A stretch of 64,000 nucleotides of DNA from Rhizobiaceae bacterium (GCA_029212415.1 JARGOF010000003.1:1-64000); one strand, 5' to 3'. Positions 1-9,928 are shown, counted from the stretch's first letter. A program made the numbers and translations. The notes: a model not told the origin generated them from the letters alone.

Positions 1-2
1 GC

Positions 3-272
3 CGTCCAGATGACCTCAAGGCTGTCATTGATGCCAACTCCGGTGAAGAAACGGCCGCATTCATGGGCCGCGCGTGGGATGCAGCCGACACAAGGGCACT
101 CGATGTTCTTTCCAAAGATCCTGCCCACGAAATCACCGAGATATCCCCATCAGAACTGGCGGAATGGACAAAACAATCCGAGCCAATTATCGGTGCCTGG
201 AAAACCAAAGCGGATGCTGCCGGCATTGATGTTGACGCGGTGTTTGCGACAATCTCCGATGCCACCAACTAA
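3..272 (+). CDS. TRAP transporter solute-binding protein DctP, C-terminal fragment
   Basis: The reading frame is open from the left edge and ends at TAA 270-272, so only the last 89 residues are present. The visible part is helical and hydrophilic and matches the C-terminal end of periplasmic DctP-type binding proteins (RAWDAADT, then EISPSELAEW, then a short tail ending ISDATN). The identification rests mainly on context: it lies 21 bp upstream of a DctQ-type small permease and a DctM-type large permease on the same strand, the usual P-Q-M order. The ligand cannot be judged from this fragment. Confidence 0.8.
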   Translation, partial: RPDDLKAVIDANSGEETAAFMGRAWDAADTRALDVLSKDPAHEITEISPSELAEWTKQSEPIIGAWKTKADAAGIDVDAVFATISDATN

Positions 273-293
273 CACGGAAGCAAAGTTTCAATC

Positions 294-806
294 ATGGAAC
301 ATACATTGCTTGCCAGAATCAAAGTTCGCGCAACCAGACTGGTTGCGCGAATTGGGATGATCGCTCTGGCTACCTTGGCTTTGGTCACATTTGTCGATGT
401 TGTCGGACGCTATGTGTTCAATCACCCATTGCCCGGTGGCATCGAAATTTCCTCATCCTTGATGGCGATACTGATTTTTTCGTCATTCGTTGTTGCAACT
501 GATCATGACGAGCACGTGCGGGTCGATCTCCTGGTCGACAGCATATCGTCTCGCGTGAGGACGGTTCTGCTGCGATTGGCATCTGCATTGACTGCGGTCG
601 TTGCCCTGTTGTTTGCCTATGCCATTGTCACGAGCGGATTGCATCAATTCGAAACGGGTGAGGTTACGCCGGTCCTGCGTGTGCCAATCTACCCCGTAAC
701 CCTGGCTGCCGGTTTCATCGCGGTCGTTTTTTTCCTGATCGCGGTGTGGATGTTGTTTGCGCGACGCAAGCCTCACTCACCAGACCATGTCACGCCTGCC
801 GAGTAG
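294..806 (+). CDS. TRAP transporter small permease (DctQ family)
   Basis: A 170-residue protein with about four hydrophobic segments (near residues 20-40, 50-65, 93-115 and 135-158). It has the DctQ signature region around VVGRYVFNHPLPGGIEISSS followed by DHDEHVRVDLLVD. In TRAP systems this subunit pairs with the large permease in the inner membrane and docks the loaded periplasmic binding protein. The ATG at 294 follows the dctP stop by 21 bp and the next gene follows by 39 bp, so the three are one operon. Substrate unknown. Confidence 0.9.
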   Translation: MEHTLLARIKVRATRLVARIGMIALATLALVTFVDVVGRYVFNHPLPGGIEISSSLMAILIFSSFVVATDHDEHVRVDLLVDSISSRVRTVLLRLASALTAVVALLFAYAIVTSGLHQFETGEVTPVLRVPIYPVTLAAGFIAVVFFLIAVWMLFARRKPHSPDHVTPAE

Positions 807-845
807 GCCTGCGACAGACTTTTCCTTTTGCCTGAAAGCTTATTC

Positions 846-2138
846 ATGGGTAACGAACTTATTACAGTCTTGGTGATTGGTGGCTTGCTGGGCTTCATGG
901 TGCTTGGTGTGCCTATCGGTGTATCGATGGCCCTGTCCGGGTTTTTCGGCATCGTCGCCATTGTTGGTCTCAATGGTACAATGGCCGTTCTTTCTGATGT
1001 GATCACGGAAACGGCATTCAGCTACCATCTGAGTATCATTCCGCTGTTTATTCTGATGGGCAATCTGGCCAGCCGCAGCGGTCTCTCAAGAGAACTCTAT
1101 CAGGGGTGCGCCGTACTCTTTGGCGGCGTGCGCGGCGGACTTGGCATGGCCACAATAGGCGCTTGCGGGTGTTTTGCTGCAGTTTCAGGTTCGTCTTTGG
1201 CAACAGCCACCTCAATGGGGCAAGTCGCCATTCCCGAGATGAAGCGCTTCAATTACAGCGACCGTCTGGCGACGGGCGTTGTAGCCGCAGGTGGGACGAT
1301 TGGCGTTCTTATCCCGCCAAGCATCATCCTCGTTCTATATGGCATCCTGACCGAGACCAGCATCACTGACCTGTTTATCGCAGCCCTTATTCCGGGCCTG
1401 CTGCAAGTCATGATCTACATGATCACCATTTCGGTTCTTGTTCGATTGCGCCCCGAGGATGGCCCAGCCGGTGAGAAAACCACCCTCAGGCAAAAATTTC
1501 TTGCCATCCCGAGCGTTGCCGGAATGCTCGTCCTGTTTACCGTGGTGATCGGCGGGATTTATCTCGGCGTCTTCACACCGACAGAAGCAGCAGGCATTGG
1601 CGCCATCATAGCGCTCTTGCTTGGCGTTTTCAGGCGTCAGCTCGGCTTCAAAGCCATCGTGGACGCGCTGTTTTCGACGCTCAAGACAAGTGGCATGGTG
1701 TTCCTGATCCTCGCCGGGGCGACCATTCTGGTGAACTTCTTTGTGTTCAGCCGTGCAAATCTGATGATTGCAGACTGGGTTATCGGCCTCGACTACCCGC
1801 CTTTGATGATCCTCCTGATCATCCTTGGGATTTATCTGGTGCTGGGATGTTTCCTGGATTCAATTGGCATGGTTCTGCTGACCATCCCGGTTGTCTTTCC
1901 GATCATCATGCAGCTTGGATATGATCCGGTGTGGTTCGGCATCATGGTTGTGGTTGTTGTTGAAACCGGCATGATTACCCCGCCGATGGGGATCAATGTC
2001 TTTGCCATCAAAGGCATAGCGCCCAAGGTGCCAATTGCGTCGATTTTTGCCGGCGTTGCACCGTTCTGGGCAGCAGACATGTTCAGGATCGGCCTGCTTA
2101 TCGCCTTCCCGGCACTGGCCCTTTACCTCGTTGGGTAG
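846..2138 (+). CDS. TRAP transporter large permease (DctM family)
   Basis: A 430-residue polytopic inner-membrane protein with the DctM hallmarks: an N-terminal VLGVPIGVSMALSG segment, FILMGNLASRSG, the AAVSGSSLATATSMG segment, IPPSIILVLYG and GMITPPMGINVFAIKG near the C-terminus. This is the ion-coupled transporting subunit of the TRAP system. I chose the ATG at 846 over an in-frame TTG at 828 because the conserved N-terminus begins there. It is the last gene of the dctPQM operon. HmgA on the opposite strand ends at 2401, so the two converge over about 260 bp. Confidence 0.92.
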   Translation: MGNELITVLVIGGLLGFMVLGVPIGVSMALSGFFGIVAIVGLNGTMAVLSDVITETAFSYHLSIIPLFILMGNLASRSGLSRELYQGCAVLFGGVRGGLGMATIGACGCFAAVSGSSLATATSMGQVAIPEMKRFNYSDRLATGVVAAGGTIGVLIPPSIILVLYGILTETSITDLFIAALIPGLLQVMIYMITISVLVRLRPEDGPAGEKTTLRQKFLAIPSVAGMLVLFTVVIGGIYLGVFTPTEAAGIGAIIALLLGVFRRQLGFKAIVDALFSTLKTSGMVFLILAGATILVNFFVFSRANLMIADWVIGLDYPPLMILLIILGIYLVLGCFLDSIGMVLLTIPVVFPIIMQLGYDPVWFGIMVVVVVETGMITPPMGINVFAIKGIAPKVPIASIFAGVAPFWAADMFRIGLLIAFPALALYLVG

Positions 2139-2400
2139 AGGCAGGTTTTAGCTCACAGAACGCGGTGCCTGTCAGGTGGCGCAAGACAAGCCCGGTTGCA
2201 TGGGGCGTGTCCCGCATGATGGTGTATCGGGATTGGTAGGCTTTGCTCCCTTGTGCATCCGAAAACGCCAGGCAGGCAGCCGTTTTGCAAGCGCCTGAAT
2301 TTCAAACCTATTGATCGTGAACATCCCTCGCCAATGCGCACTGGAAAGCGCGCATTGATCAATTACCATTCGAACAGCGCTAATGGGCGCAACGGTTTTG

Positions 2401-3765
2401 TCAGTCTTTAGGGAAATTGCGCTGCAAGCCGTCCCAGCAGTCTGGATAGGTCTGATCAATTGTGTCAAGATTGGAGGCAAAACCTGTCGGATTCTGGGTG
2501 AACCTGGTTTCGAACATGAAAGCCAAAGTGCCTGAAAGCCTTTCGGGCGCCAGAGCCTTTTCGCTGGCCTTGGCGAAAGCCTCCGTATCGGGACCATGGG
2601 CAACCAGTGCATTGTGCAAGCTCATGCTGCCGGGGACAAAACCGCCCGGTTTTGCATCATAAACACCATATACAAGCCCCATGAACTCGCTCATGACGTT
2701 CATGTGATACCACGGCGGCCGGAAGCTGTCCTCCATGACCAGCCAACGTTCGGGGAAGATCACAAAGTCCATATTGGCTGTGCCGGGCAGTTCCGAGGCA
2801 GAGGTCAAAACCGTATAGATCGACGGATCAGGATGGTCGAACAATGTGGCACCGACGGGCGAGAAGCGGCGAAGATCATATTTATATGGCGCGTAATTGC
2901 CGTGCCAGGCGACGACATCAATCGGTGATTGCGCGATGGTCGTTTTGTACAGATGCCCTTGCGCTTTGAGAAAGAGTTCGCATTCGCCCTCATAGTCTTC
3001 ATAGGCTGCCACCGGATAGAGAAAGTCACGGGCATTGGCCAGGCAATTGGCGCCGATAGGGCCGCGCTCCGGCAAGGTCAGTGCCTTTCCGTAATTCTCG
3101 CAAATGTAGCCACGCACCGGGCCGTCGACCAGATCGACGCGGAATTTGACACCGCGCGGAATGACGACAATGTCTCCCGGTGCAGCGGTGATCACACCGA
3201 ATTCAGTGATCAGTCTGATGGCGTTTTCCTGCGGCACGATCAGCAGCTCGCCATCGGCGTTATGAAAATAACGGCGTTCCATGGATGTGTTAGCCACATA
3301 GAGATGTGTGGCAATGCCGGTCTGCATCGCCGCATCACCACAGGTGGTGATGGTTTTCAGTCCGGCCAGAAAATCTGTCGGCTCATCGGGAACAGGAACC
3401 GGATGCCATCTGAATTGCATGGCCGGCAGATCGCATTCATCACGGCAGGGCGCCGTGCGTATTCCGCCCTTCGGCACTTTCTTGAAGCCTGTTCCGTGTT
3501 TCACGGAAGGGCGTATCCGATAGAGCCAGGAGCGCTTGTTTTCGGCGCGTGGCGCGGTGAATGCCGTGCCGCTCAACTGTTCTGCATAAAGCCCCAAAGG
3601 TGGACGCTGCGGAGAGTTGCGGCCAATCGGCAACGCACCGGGAACAGCTTGCGTGGAATGGGTGTTTTCGTAACCGGGCATGTAGCCGAAATCAGTCGAA
3701 TCCGGTTCGATCAAGCCACCGGGTGCGATCAGTTCCTGCGGATAAGAGATGGGTTTCTCGCTCAT
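2401..3765 (-). CDS. hmgA: Homogentisate 1,2-dioxygenase
   Basis: A 454-residue protein of the normal length for the family. It begins with the conserved [19 protein letters not shown] region, then [20 protein letters not shown] and [10 protein letters not shown]. The non-haem Fe(II) ligands of the family (His, Glu, His) are recognisable near residue 350 in [14 protein letters not shown] and, about 30 residues later, in the HGPD motif. The enzyme opens the homogentisate ring to maleylacetoacetate in tyrosine and phenylalanine catabolism. The ATG at 3765 has a strong GGAGG just upstream; an in-frame TTG at 3801 was rejected. No maleylacetoacetate isomerase or fumarylacetoacetase lies beside it, so the rest of the pathway must be elsewhere. 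Confidence 0.96.
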   Translation of the reverse strand: MSEKPISYPQELIAPGGLIEPDSTDFGYMPGYENTHSTQAVPGALPIGRNSPQRPPLGLYAEQLSGTAFTAPRAENKRSWLYRIRPSVKHGTGFKKVPKGGIRTAPCRDECDLPAMQFRWHPVPVPDEPTDFLAGLKTITTCGDAAMQTGIATHLYVANTSMERRYFHNADGELLIVPQENAIRLITEFGVITAAPGDIVVIPRGVKFRVDLVDGPVRGYICENYGKALTLPERGPIGANCLANARDFLYPVAAYEDYEGECELFLKAQGHLYKTTIAQSPIDVVAWHGNYAPYKYDLRRFSPVGATLFDHPDPSIYTVLTSASELPGTANMDFVIFPERWLVMEDSFRPPWYHMNVMSEFMGLVYGVYDAKPGGFVPGSMSLHNALVAHGPDTEAFAKASEKALAPERLSGTLAFMFETRFTQNPTGFASNLDTIDQTYPDCWDGLQRNFPKD

Positions 3766-4053
3766 AAGGCCTCCGTACAATTGCCTGTCCACCGGGTTCA
3801 ACCGGTTGCGGTCATTAAGAAAATGTCAGTTTGCCCATTGAAACGCCATCACAAACCCATGTGACACCATTGGGATTGCATCGCGTGAACGGTTGCGTCC
3901 CAGTCAAGCCAAACGGATCGCGATCAAGGCCTGGGGCCGATCCATGCTGATGTTTTTCGACGGGTGGCTTCCTATTATATTGTCGTTCCACGCAACTCCG
4001 AGGCTGCCCACGCGTTGAACAATCAGATTGCACAATCGGCTCCGGGCGGCTTC

Positions 4054-5862
4054 ATGGTTCAAAACCTTTATGCGGAATTCACGGCAGATACGGCTTCCGC
4101 TCTGTCGGCCGTGATACTCGGGCTCGTCTTCCTCGGTTTTCTTTTCGAAAAATTGCCGCCCGCCGCAGTGGCCACCGCTGGCGCGGCGGCGTTTCTTCTG
4201 CTCGGCTATATCTCGACAGAGGAGGCGCTGGCGGTGTTTTCCAATCCGGCGCCGATCACCATAGCGGCGATGTTCATTCTCTCCTCGGCGCTGGTCAGCA
4301 CCGGTGTGCTCGACGCGGCGTCGTCCTATCTTGTCGGCCTGTCGGAAAAACGCGGACCCATTGCTCTGGTGCTTCTGCTGCTCGGTGCGGCGCTGGCGTC
4401 GGGCCTGATGAACAATACGCCGCTGGTGATCGTGCTGATCCCGATCATTTCGAAAATGGCCGCTGCCCTCAATATCGCCTCCAGCAAGGTGCTGATTCCA
4501 CTGTCCTACATGGCGATCCTCGGCGGCACGCTGACCCTGATCGGAACATCCACCAATCTGCTGATCGATGGCGTGGCGCAAGGCGAGGGCATGGCGCCGA
4601 TGCGGATGCTCGAGTTGCTGCCCTTTGGTCTGGTTGCGCTGGTGGTGGGTGGGCTGACTTTACTGGCATTGGGCCCACGCCTCTTGCCTTCCCATATCGT
4701 TTCCGGGGAAGCGATCGATGACACCGACACGCAGTTCATGTCCCAGGCAAAAATTATCGCGCCAGCCGAGAACGAGGCAGAAAGTGCGTCGACCGGCAGG
4801 GCGCTGGCGGATTTCAGCGCCCTGTCCAAGATCCGCGTGCTGGCCATCCTGCGCGGCACCGAGCGGCTGAAACCCGACCCGGCGCTTGAATTGAACAGGA
4901 ACGACCTGGTCATTTTTCATGCCAATCAGTCCGAGCTTCTGACCCTGCGCGATCACCCGAACTACATGCTGGGTTACCACAAGGCCTTGCTCGCCTCGGC
5001 CGATCAGCAGAAGTCCGAAAAGATCGAGGCGGTCTATGCGGGCGACGCGAGCAGCAGCGGGCGGCGGTTGCGCGATCTCGGCTGGTTCAAGGCGGGCGTA
5101 AGGGTGCTTGGCATTTCACGGCGCAAGCACAATCCGGGGCCCGAACTGTCGGAAGTCCGCTTGCGTGCGGGCGATCGCATATTGCTGGAAGGCAGTCCCG
5201 GTGATCTCGCTGATATCGTGCAGTCGGAGAGTTTTGTGGCAGCGACTGTGCCCAAATTGAGACCCTACAAGCGGCACCGGGCGGGACTGGCAATCCTGAC
5301 AATGAGTGCTGTCGTTGTGCTGTCGATTTTCAATGTCGCGCCGATCGTCACCCTGTCGCTTCTTGGCGTCGGCATCATTCTGCTGACGCGTTGCGTCGAG
5401 GCCGAGGACGCCTGGAAAGCCATCGACGGTTCAATTCTCGTGCTGATTTTCGCGATGCTCGCCATTGGCCGTGGTCTGGACAATACGGGCGTGGTGCAGA
5501 GCCTTGTTGACGCGGTCACACCATTGCTGAAAAGCGTCTCGCCACTGGTGGTGCTGTTTGCCATCTATGGGCTGACGTCCCTGTTGACCGAGCTGATTTC
5601 CAACAATGCGGTCGCCGTGATCCTGACGCCCATGGCCATTGGACTGGCCGATGCGCTTGGCATCGATGCAAAGCCGCTCATCTACGCCATCATGATGGGC
5701 GCCTCGGCGAGTTTCGCCACCCCCATCGGCTATCAGACCAACACGCTGGTCTACGCAGCCGGCAACTACCGCTTTGCCGATTTTCTCAAAGTCGGCCTGG
5801 TGATGAACGTGGTCGTCGGCATCGCAAGCTGTCTGGCGATCTGGGCCTTTACGGAGATCTGA
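4054..5862 (+). CDS. SLC13/DASS-family anion permease with two TrkA-C (RCK_C) domains
   Basis: A protein of about 602 residues in two membrane halves. The first half ends with the SNxxT-like SGLMNNTPLVIVLIP and GTSTNLLIDG. The second contains LISNNAVAVILTPMAIG and TPIGYQTNTLVY. Between them lies a soluble stretch with two RCK_C-like beta-alpha units (ALSKIRVLAILRG and LRAGDRILLEGSPGDLADI). This matches the citrate/sulfate-type SLC13 permeases that carry TrkA_C domains, which often move sulfate or dicarboxylates. The frame also opens at GTG 3964, but the ATG at 4054 gives the usual short N-terminus before the first membrane segment; neither start has a convincing RBS. Substrate unknown. Confidence 0.85.
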   Translation: MVQNLYAEFTADTASALSAVILGLVFLGFLFEKLPPAAVATAGAAAFLLLGYISTEEALAVFSNPAPITIAAMFILSSALVSTGVLDAASSYLVGLSEKRGPIALVLLLLGAALASGLMNNTPLVIVLIPIISKMAAALNIASSKVLIPLSYMAILGGTLTLIGTSTNLLIDGVAQGEGMAPMRMLELLPFGLVALVVGGLTLLALGPRLLPSHIVSGEAIDDTDTQFMSQAKIIAPAENEAESASTGRALADFSALSKIRVLAILRGTERLKPDPALELNRNDLVIFHANQSELLTLRDHPNYMLGYHKALLASADQQKSEKIEAVYAGDASSSGRRLRDLGWFKAGVRVLGISRRKHNPGPELSEVRLRAGDRILLEGSPGDLADIVQSESFVAATVPKLRPYKRHRAGLAILTMSAVVVLSIFNVAPIVTLSLLGVGIILLTRCVEAEDAWKAIDGSILVLIFAMLAIGRGLDNTGVVQSLVDAVTPLLKSVSPLVVLFAIYGLTSLLTELISNNAVAVILTPMAIGLADALGIDAKPLIYAIMMGASASFATPIGYQTNTLVYAAGNYRFADFLKVGLVMNVVVGIASCLAIWAFTEI

Positions 5863-5887
5863 TGCAGGCCCATGCTGCAAAACCGCA

Positions 5888-6763
5888 TTAGGCTTTTAAG
5901 AGAAATTCCAGCAACAGGCCGACCAGGCTGCTGCGATGGCCCGATTCGGGCCAGACCGCGTGGATGTTGAGCGTCGGCAGCGACCATTCCGGCAAAACCC
6001 GCACAAGGCGTCCGGTGGCCAGGTCCTCTTCGATGGCGCTCAGGGGCAGTTTCTGCAGACCCAACCCGGCCAGGACGGCGGACCGCGCGCTGCTGACCGT
6101 ATTGACCACAATGCGCGATGGTTCGGGCTGGCAGGTGACCTCTTCTTTCCCCCTGGTCAGGGTAAATTTTTCCGACAGCATATCCAGCAGCACAAAATCG
6201 CAGCGCGCCAGATCCTGCGGAACACGGGGCTTTTCGATGGTCTCCAGGTAGGAGGGGGCGGCGACCAGGCAGCGCTCGAACGTGCCGATCTTGCGGCTCA
6301 TCAAGGCGCTCTCGGGCATGGCACCCAGCCGTATGGCCAGATCGTAGCCTTCGGCGACCAGATTGACCTGTTCATCGCTGCCGTGCAGCGTGACAGCCAC
6401 ATTGGGATAACGGGCGGCAAATTGCCAGATCGCGCTTTCCTGGGGGCTGTCCGCCAGGAAGGCCGGCGCGGTCAGGCGCAGGGCGCCGGCGGGACCGGCG
6501 CTTATGTCGGCGATGGCATCCAGGCCTTCCTCCGCCGCTTCGACCATGCGCCTGGCGGCTTCCAGCAACCTGTGCCCGTCTCCCGTCAAAGACATGGCGC
6601 GGGTCGAGCGGTGCAGCAGGGTGACGCCATGGCGTGTTTCCAGCGCTTTTACATGGTGGCTGACAACGGATGTCGACAGCCGAAGCGCGCGGCCTGCGGC
6701 GCTGAAACTGCCTGCTTCGGCAACCCGGGCGAAAATGGCGAGGGCGCGCAGGTCATCAATCAT
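5888..6763 (-). CDS. LysR-family transcriptional regulator
   Basis: A 291-residue LysR protein. The N-terminal winged helix-turn-helix is clear (LRALAIFARVAEAGSFSAAGRALRLSTSVVSHHVKALE), followed by the periplasmic-binding-like effector domain. The subfamily with DLAIRLG and a short C-terminus usually controls a divergent oxidoreductase gene. Here the divergent genes are the ferric-reductase-like protein at 7025 and the NmrA-like reductase at 7657, the most likely targets. It converges with the SLC13 gene with only 25 bp between stops. Confidence 0.9.
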   Translation of the reverse strand: MIDDLRALAIFARVAEAGSFSAAGRALRLSTSVVSHHVKALETRHGVTLLHRSTRAMSLTGDGHRLLEAARRMVEAAEEGLDAIADISAGPAGALRLTAPAFLADSPQESAIWQFAARYPNVAVTLHGSDEQVNLVAEGYDLAIRLGAMPESALMSRKIGTFERCLVAAPSYLETIEKPRVPQDLARCDFVLLDMLSEKFTLTRGKEEVTCQPEPSRIVVNTVSSARSAVLAGLGLQKLPLSAIEEDLATGRLVRVLPEWSLPTLNIHAVWPESGHRSSLVGLLLEFLLKA

Positions 6764-7024
6764 GGATCTCGGCTTTCGATTGGATGAGATAGTCTTTCAA
6801 ATTTACCCCATCATGTCAAAGAATGAAAAGACCTCTATTTATAAAGCCAGGGAAGGGCAAGCCGATGCCCCAATCAATCGACACCGTTCAAATGCCGAAG
6901 GCCAGCCAGTATCGGCTACAACTCTGCACGCATTTCGGGGATTCCTGCGCGACCTTTGGAAAAATGAAACAGTCATGACGTGTCGCTACAGGTGGGCAAG
7001 GTCAGAATATCCGGAGACACCTTT

Positions 7025-7636
7025 ATGAAAATGCTGAAAACGCTGCTCAATTCACCCTATGTTTTCTGGGCTCTTCTTGCCTTGCCTTCGATCGGCATGA
7101 TCAATAGCGCATTGTCCGGCCAGGATCTGGAGCCGCTGCTTCATCCCAGTGGCGAATTCGCCGCCCGGTTCATGATCCTCGCGATGATGCTGACCCCCTT
7201 GCGCATGCTGTTTCCGAAGTCCGGCCTTGTGTTGTGGTTTTTGCGACGCCGCCGTTTCCTTGGCGTGGCCGCCTTCGGTTATGCCGCACTGCATACGCTC
7301 TACTACGTGATTGACCTGGGGTCCCTGTCGGCCGTCGGTGCGGACCTGACCAAGTTCGGCATCTGGACGGGGTGGGTGGCATTCGTCATTTTCGTGCCGT
7401 TGGCCATGACCTCCAACAATGCTTCGGTCCGCCGCCTTGGCCGCTCCTGGAAGGTGCTGCAGCGATTTGTCTATGCGGCTGCGGTCGCGACCCTGCTGCA
7501 CTGGATTTTTGTCCACTATAATTTCGCTCCGGCGCTTGTGCATTTTGTTCCGCTGGCCGCGCTTGAAACCTACCGCATCTGGAAAACCATGCATTCCGAC
7601 CGTCTGGCGCAGACTGCGCACAACACCGTATCCTGA
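7025..7636 (+). CDS. Ferric-reductase-like transmembrane protein (MsrQ/YedZ-like)
   Basis: A 203-residue membrane protein with about six hydrophobic segments. It resembles the haem-binding ferric reductase-like domain of MsrQ/YedZ: LTPLRMLFP, RRRRFLGVAAFGYAALHTLYYV with a membrane histidine, then KVLQRFVYAAAVATLLHWIFVHYN with further histidines. Such proteins carry b haem and pass electrons across the inner membrane. No MsrP partner is adjacent, so I do not assign msrQ. The ATG at 7025 follows a GGAG; the GTG at 6980 in the same frame is less likely. It is 20 bp from the next gene, so they are probably co-transcribed. Confidence 0.8.
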   Translation: MKMLKTLLNSPYVFWALLALPSIGMINSALSGQDLEPLLHPSGEFAARFMILAMMLTPLRMLFPKSGLVLWFLRRRRFLGVAAFGYAALHTLYYVIDLGSLSAVGADLTKFGIWTGWVAFVIFVPLAMTSNNASVRRLGRSWKVLQRFVYAAAVATLLHWIFVHYNFAPALVHFVPLAALETYRIWKTMHSDRLAQTAHNTVS

Positions 7637-7656
7637 TCTGCAAAGAGGAGAGGCCC

Positions 7657-8529
7657 ATGGCCACTTTTGCTGTTACCGCCGCAAGCGGCCATCTGGGCCG
7701 CGCAATCATCAAGGCTCTGAGCGTCAAGGTTGGAGCCGATCGTGTCATTGCCATCGCCCGCACCCCGGAGAAAGCCCGGGATATGGGTGTCGAGGTGCGT
7801 CAGGGGGACTATAATGACCGCGCCGGTTTCGAATGTGCGCTGAAAGATGTGGATGTCGTGTTGCTGGTCTCCGGCATGGATGACCCGAACAAACGCATCG
7901 GGCAGCACCGAAACGTCATAGAAGCAGCCAAGACCGCCGGGGTCAGGAAGATCGTCTATACCAGCGTGCAGGGACCGGATGAAGGCACCAGCTTCTCGCC
8001 GGTCGTTCAGAGCAACCGTCGGACGGAACAGGACGTGCGCGAAAGTGGACTGGAGTGGATCATCGGCCGCAACGGCATCTATATCGAGCCGGATATCGAC
8101 TATATCGATTCCTACATGGCTGCAGGCGAGATCACCAATTGTGCCGGAGACGGCAAATGTGGCTACACCACCCGTGACGAACTGGCCCATGCCTATGCGC
8201 AACTGATTGTCAGCGATCTCCACAACGGCCAAACCTGCAATTTGCACGGTGAAAGCCTGACGCAGGCGGCACTGGCCGATTACCTGAATCTCGCCTTCGG
8301 CACGTCCCTGGTCTATCGCGCCGTGAGCGTCGAGGAATACAAGCAGGACCGCATTGACGCGCTTGGCACATTTATCGGCACGGTCATCGCCGGCATATAT
8401 ACGGGCATCCGAGACGGTGCCTTCGACAATATCAGTGATTATGCCGAAGCCGCCGGGCGGCCCCATCAATCATGGAACGACTACTTCTCGCGCATCAAGG
8501 CGGGCGCGACAAAACGATCACACGCCTGA
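7657..8529 (+). CDS. NmrA-like NAD(P)H-binding oxidoreductase (QorB type)
   Basis: A 290-residue atypical short-chain dehydrogenase. The Rossmann motif is at the N-terminus (VTAASGHLGRAII), followed by VIAIARTPEKARDMGVEVRQGDYND and VRKIVYTSVQG. These are typical of NmrA-like NAD(P)H:quinone oxidoreductases and sugar-nucleotide-like sensors. It lacks a standard YxxxK pair. A very strong RBS (GAGGAGAGG) precedes the ATG. It sits downstream of the membrane ferric-reductase-like protein and divergent from a LysR regulator, which suggests a small inducible redox unit, possibly for quinones or electrophiles (inference). Confidence 0.85.
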   Translation: MATFAVTAASGHLGRAIIKALSVKVGADRVIAIARTPEKARDMGVEVRQGDYNDRAGFECALKDVDVVLLVSGMDDPNKRIGQHRNVIEAAKTAGVRKIVYTSVQGPDEGTSFSPVVQSNRRTEQDVRESGLEWIIGRNGIYIEPDIDYIDSYMAAGEITNCAGDGKCGYTTRDELAHAYAQLIVSDLHNGQTCNLHGESLTQAALADYLNLAFGTSLVYRAVSVEEYKQDRIDALGTFIGTVIAGIYTGIRDGAFDNISDYAEAAGRPHQSWNDYFSRIKAGATKRSHA

Positions 8530-8733
8530 AGCATTGTATTTGCACCTTGATAAACACCAAGGCCGATCTCGTGGGCTGTTTGCAGGCTTCATCAGGCATT
8601 TGGTCAGCTCTCACCTTGAACATGGTTCTCTTTCAAGCGTATCGGGTGTAGCGTCGTGCGATGTGTTCAGACTTCAGACATTTTGAGCTGGGATGGCGTG
8701 CCATGGGTGCGCCATTCGGCAAGACACAGGAAT

Positions 8734-8773
8734 GGTGGCCGCCACCCTGCCGTTGATCACTTTTGAGATCAAC
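8734..8773. promoter_or_regulatory. Two inverted repeats upstream of the GBBH-like gene
   Basis: Two perfect inverted repeats lie just before the ATG at 8798. GGTGGC/GCCACC with a 1-nt spacer spans 8734-8746. GTTGATC (8752-8758) and GATCAAC (8767-8773) have an 8-nt spacer. The second has the geometry of a repressor or activator site. No regulator gene is adjacent, so the binding protein is unknown. Confidence 0.4.
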
Positions 8774-8797
8774 AATTCAAAATGAACTGGATTTTCC

Positions 8798-9928
8798 ATG
8801 ACCATATGTGACCTTTCGGTCCGTACAGACACGCTTGTCGTGACCTGGGCGGACAACAGCTCGACGCCATTCCCGACCATCTGGCTGCGCGACAATTGTC
8901 CCTCGGGGCTGCACCCGCAAACACACGAACGTCTGCTGGATCTGCTGGCGTTGGACGTCTCACCAGTGCTCCTGTCGGCCCATCTTGACGGCGACAACGT
9001 CGTTCTTGGCTTTGACGACGATCATGTCAGCCACATGCCTGTCGCTTTGCTAAGCGCCCATCGCCCCGGCCAGCCGGCAGCCGATGCGGCCGCCATCACG
9101 CCGCAGCTTTGGCGGGCCGACATGATTGCTGACGTTGTCCTGCGCTACCCGGCTGCGCCGATATTGCTGGACGATGAATGTCTGAACGCGTGGATGCAGG
9201 CCACTGCAACCTTTGGCATTTCGATTGTGGAACAGTTGGAGGGTCGGATCAGCGCCGGGGTCGACGTGGCACGGCGCATCGGTTTTTTGCGCCAGACCAA
9301 TTTCGGCACAACCTTTGAAGTGATCAACAAGCCCGACCCGAACAATCTGGCCTACACGTCCGTCGCCTTGCCGCTGCACACCGACCTGCCGAACCAGGAA
9401 GTGCCGCCAGGGTATCAATTCCTGCATTGTCTGGCCAATGAGGCCAGGGGTGGCGGTTCGCTGTTTGCCGATGGATTCGCGATGGCACAGGATCTCAGGG
9501 CAGAGGACCCGCAGGCCTTTGGTCTGCTCTGCGACGTGCCCGTTCCCTTTCGCTTTCACGATGGTGACGCAGATATCCGGGTGCGTGAACCGGTGATCAC
9601 TCTGGATAATTCAGGCGCGGTGATCGAGATCCGCTACAATGCCCATCTGGCGGGGGTCTTCGATATGGCACCGGAGATCATGCCAGCCTATTACCGCGCC
9701 TATCGTGCCTTTATGGCCAAGACGCGGGATCCGAAGTATCGCCTGATGCTGAAGCTGAAAGGCGGCGAAATGGTGGTCTTCGACAATCGCCGGATTCTGC
9801 ATGGACGCGACTCCTTTGATCCCTCCACCGGCTTTCGGCATTTGCATGGTTGTTATGTTGATCGCGGCGAATTCAGCTCCCGCTTGCGTTTGCTGGCCCG
9901 CAAGACCGACGTCGACAAGGCCGCTTAG
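8798..9928 (+). CDS. Gamma-butyrobetaine hydroxylase-like Fe(II)/2-oxoglutarate dioxygenase
   Basis: A 376-residue protein with the two-domain plan of gamma-butyrobetaine/trimethyllysine hydroxylases: an N-terminal DUF971-like domain (WLRDNCPSGLHPQT) and a C-terminal TauD/TfdA dioxygenase domain. The iron ligands are visible as H194-x-D196 (LPLHTDLP) and H335 (RILHGR), and Arg residues that can bind 2-oxoglutarate follow near the C-terminus. The N-terminal domain lacks the CxCxxC zinc motif of the family and keeps only one of those cysteines. The substrate may be a trimethylammonium compound, but no carnitine genes are adjacent. Confidence 0.85.
   Translation: MTICDLSVRTDTLVVTWADNSSTPFPTIWLRDNCPSGLHPQTHERLLDLLALDVSPVLLSAHLDGDNVVLGFDDDHVSHMPVALLSAHRPGQPAADAAAITPQLWRADMIADVVLRYPAAPILLDDECLNAWMQATATFGISIVEQLEGRISAGVDVARRIGFLRQTNFGTTFEVINKPDPNNLAYTSVALPLHTDLPNQEVPPGYQFLHCLANEARGGGSLFADGFAMAQDLRAEDPQAFGLLCDVPVPFRFHDGDADIRVREPVITLDNSGAVIEIRYNAHLAGVFDMAPEIMPAYYRAYRAFMAKTRDPKYRLMLKLKGGEMVVFDNRRILHGRDSFDPSTGFRHLHGCYVDRGEFSSRLRLLARKTDVDKAA

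Noticed and set aside
2139-2400. Gap between dctM and hmgA, checked for a remnant gene
   Set aside because: Short frames exist on both strands but none shows protein-like conservation or an RBS; the gap is under 300 bp and holds no clear terminator.
2929-3864. 311-residue plus-strand ORF
   Set aside because: Antisense to hmgA, which has full family motifs and a good RBS on the minus strand.
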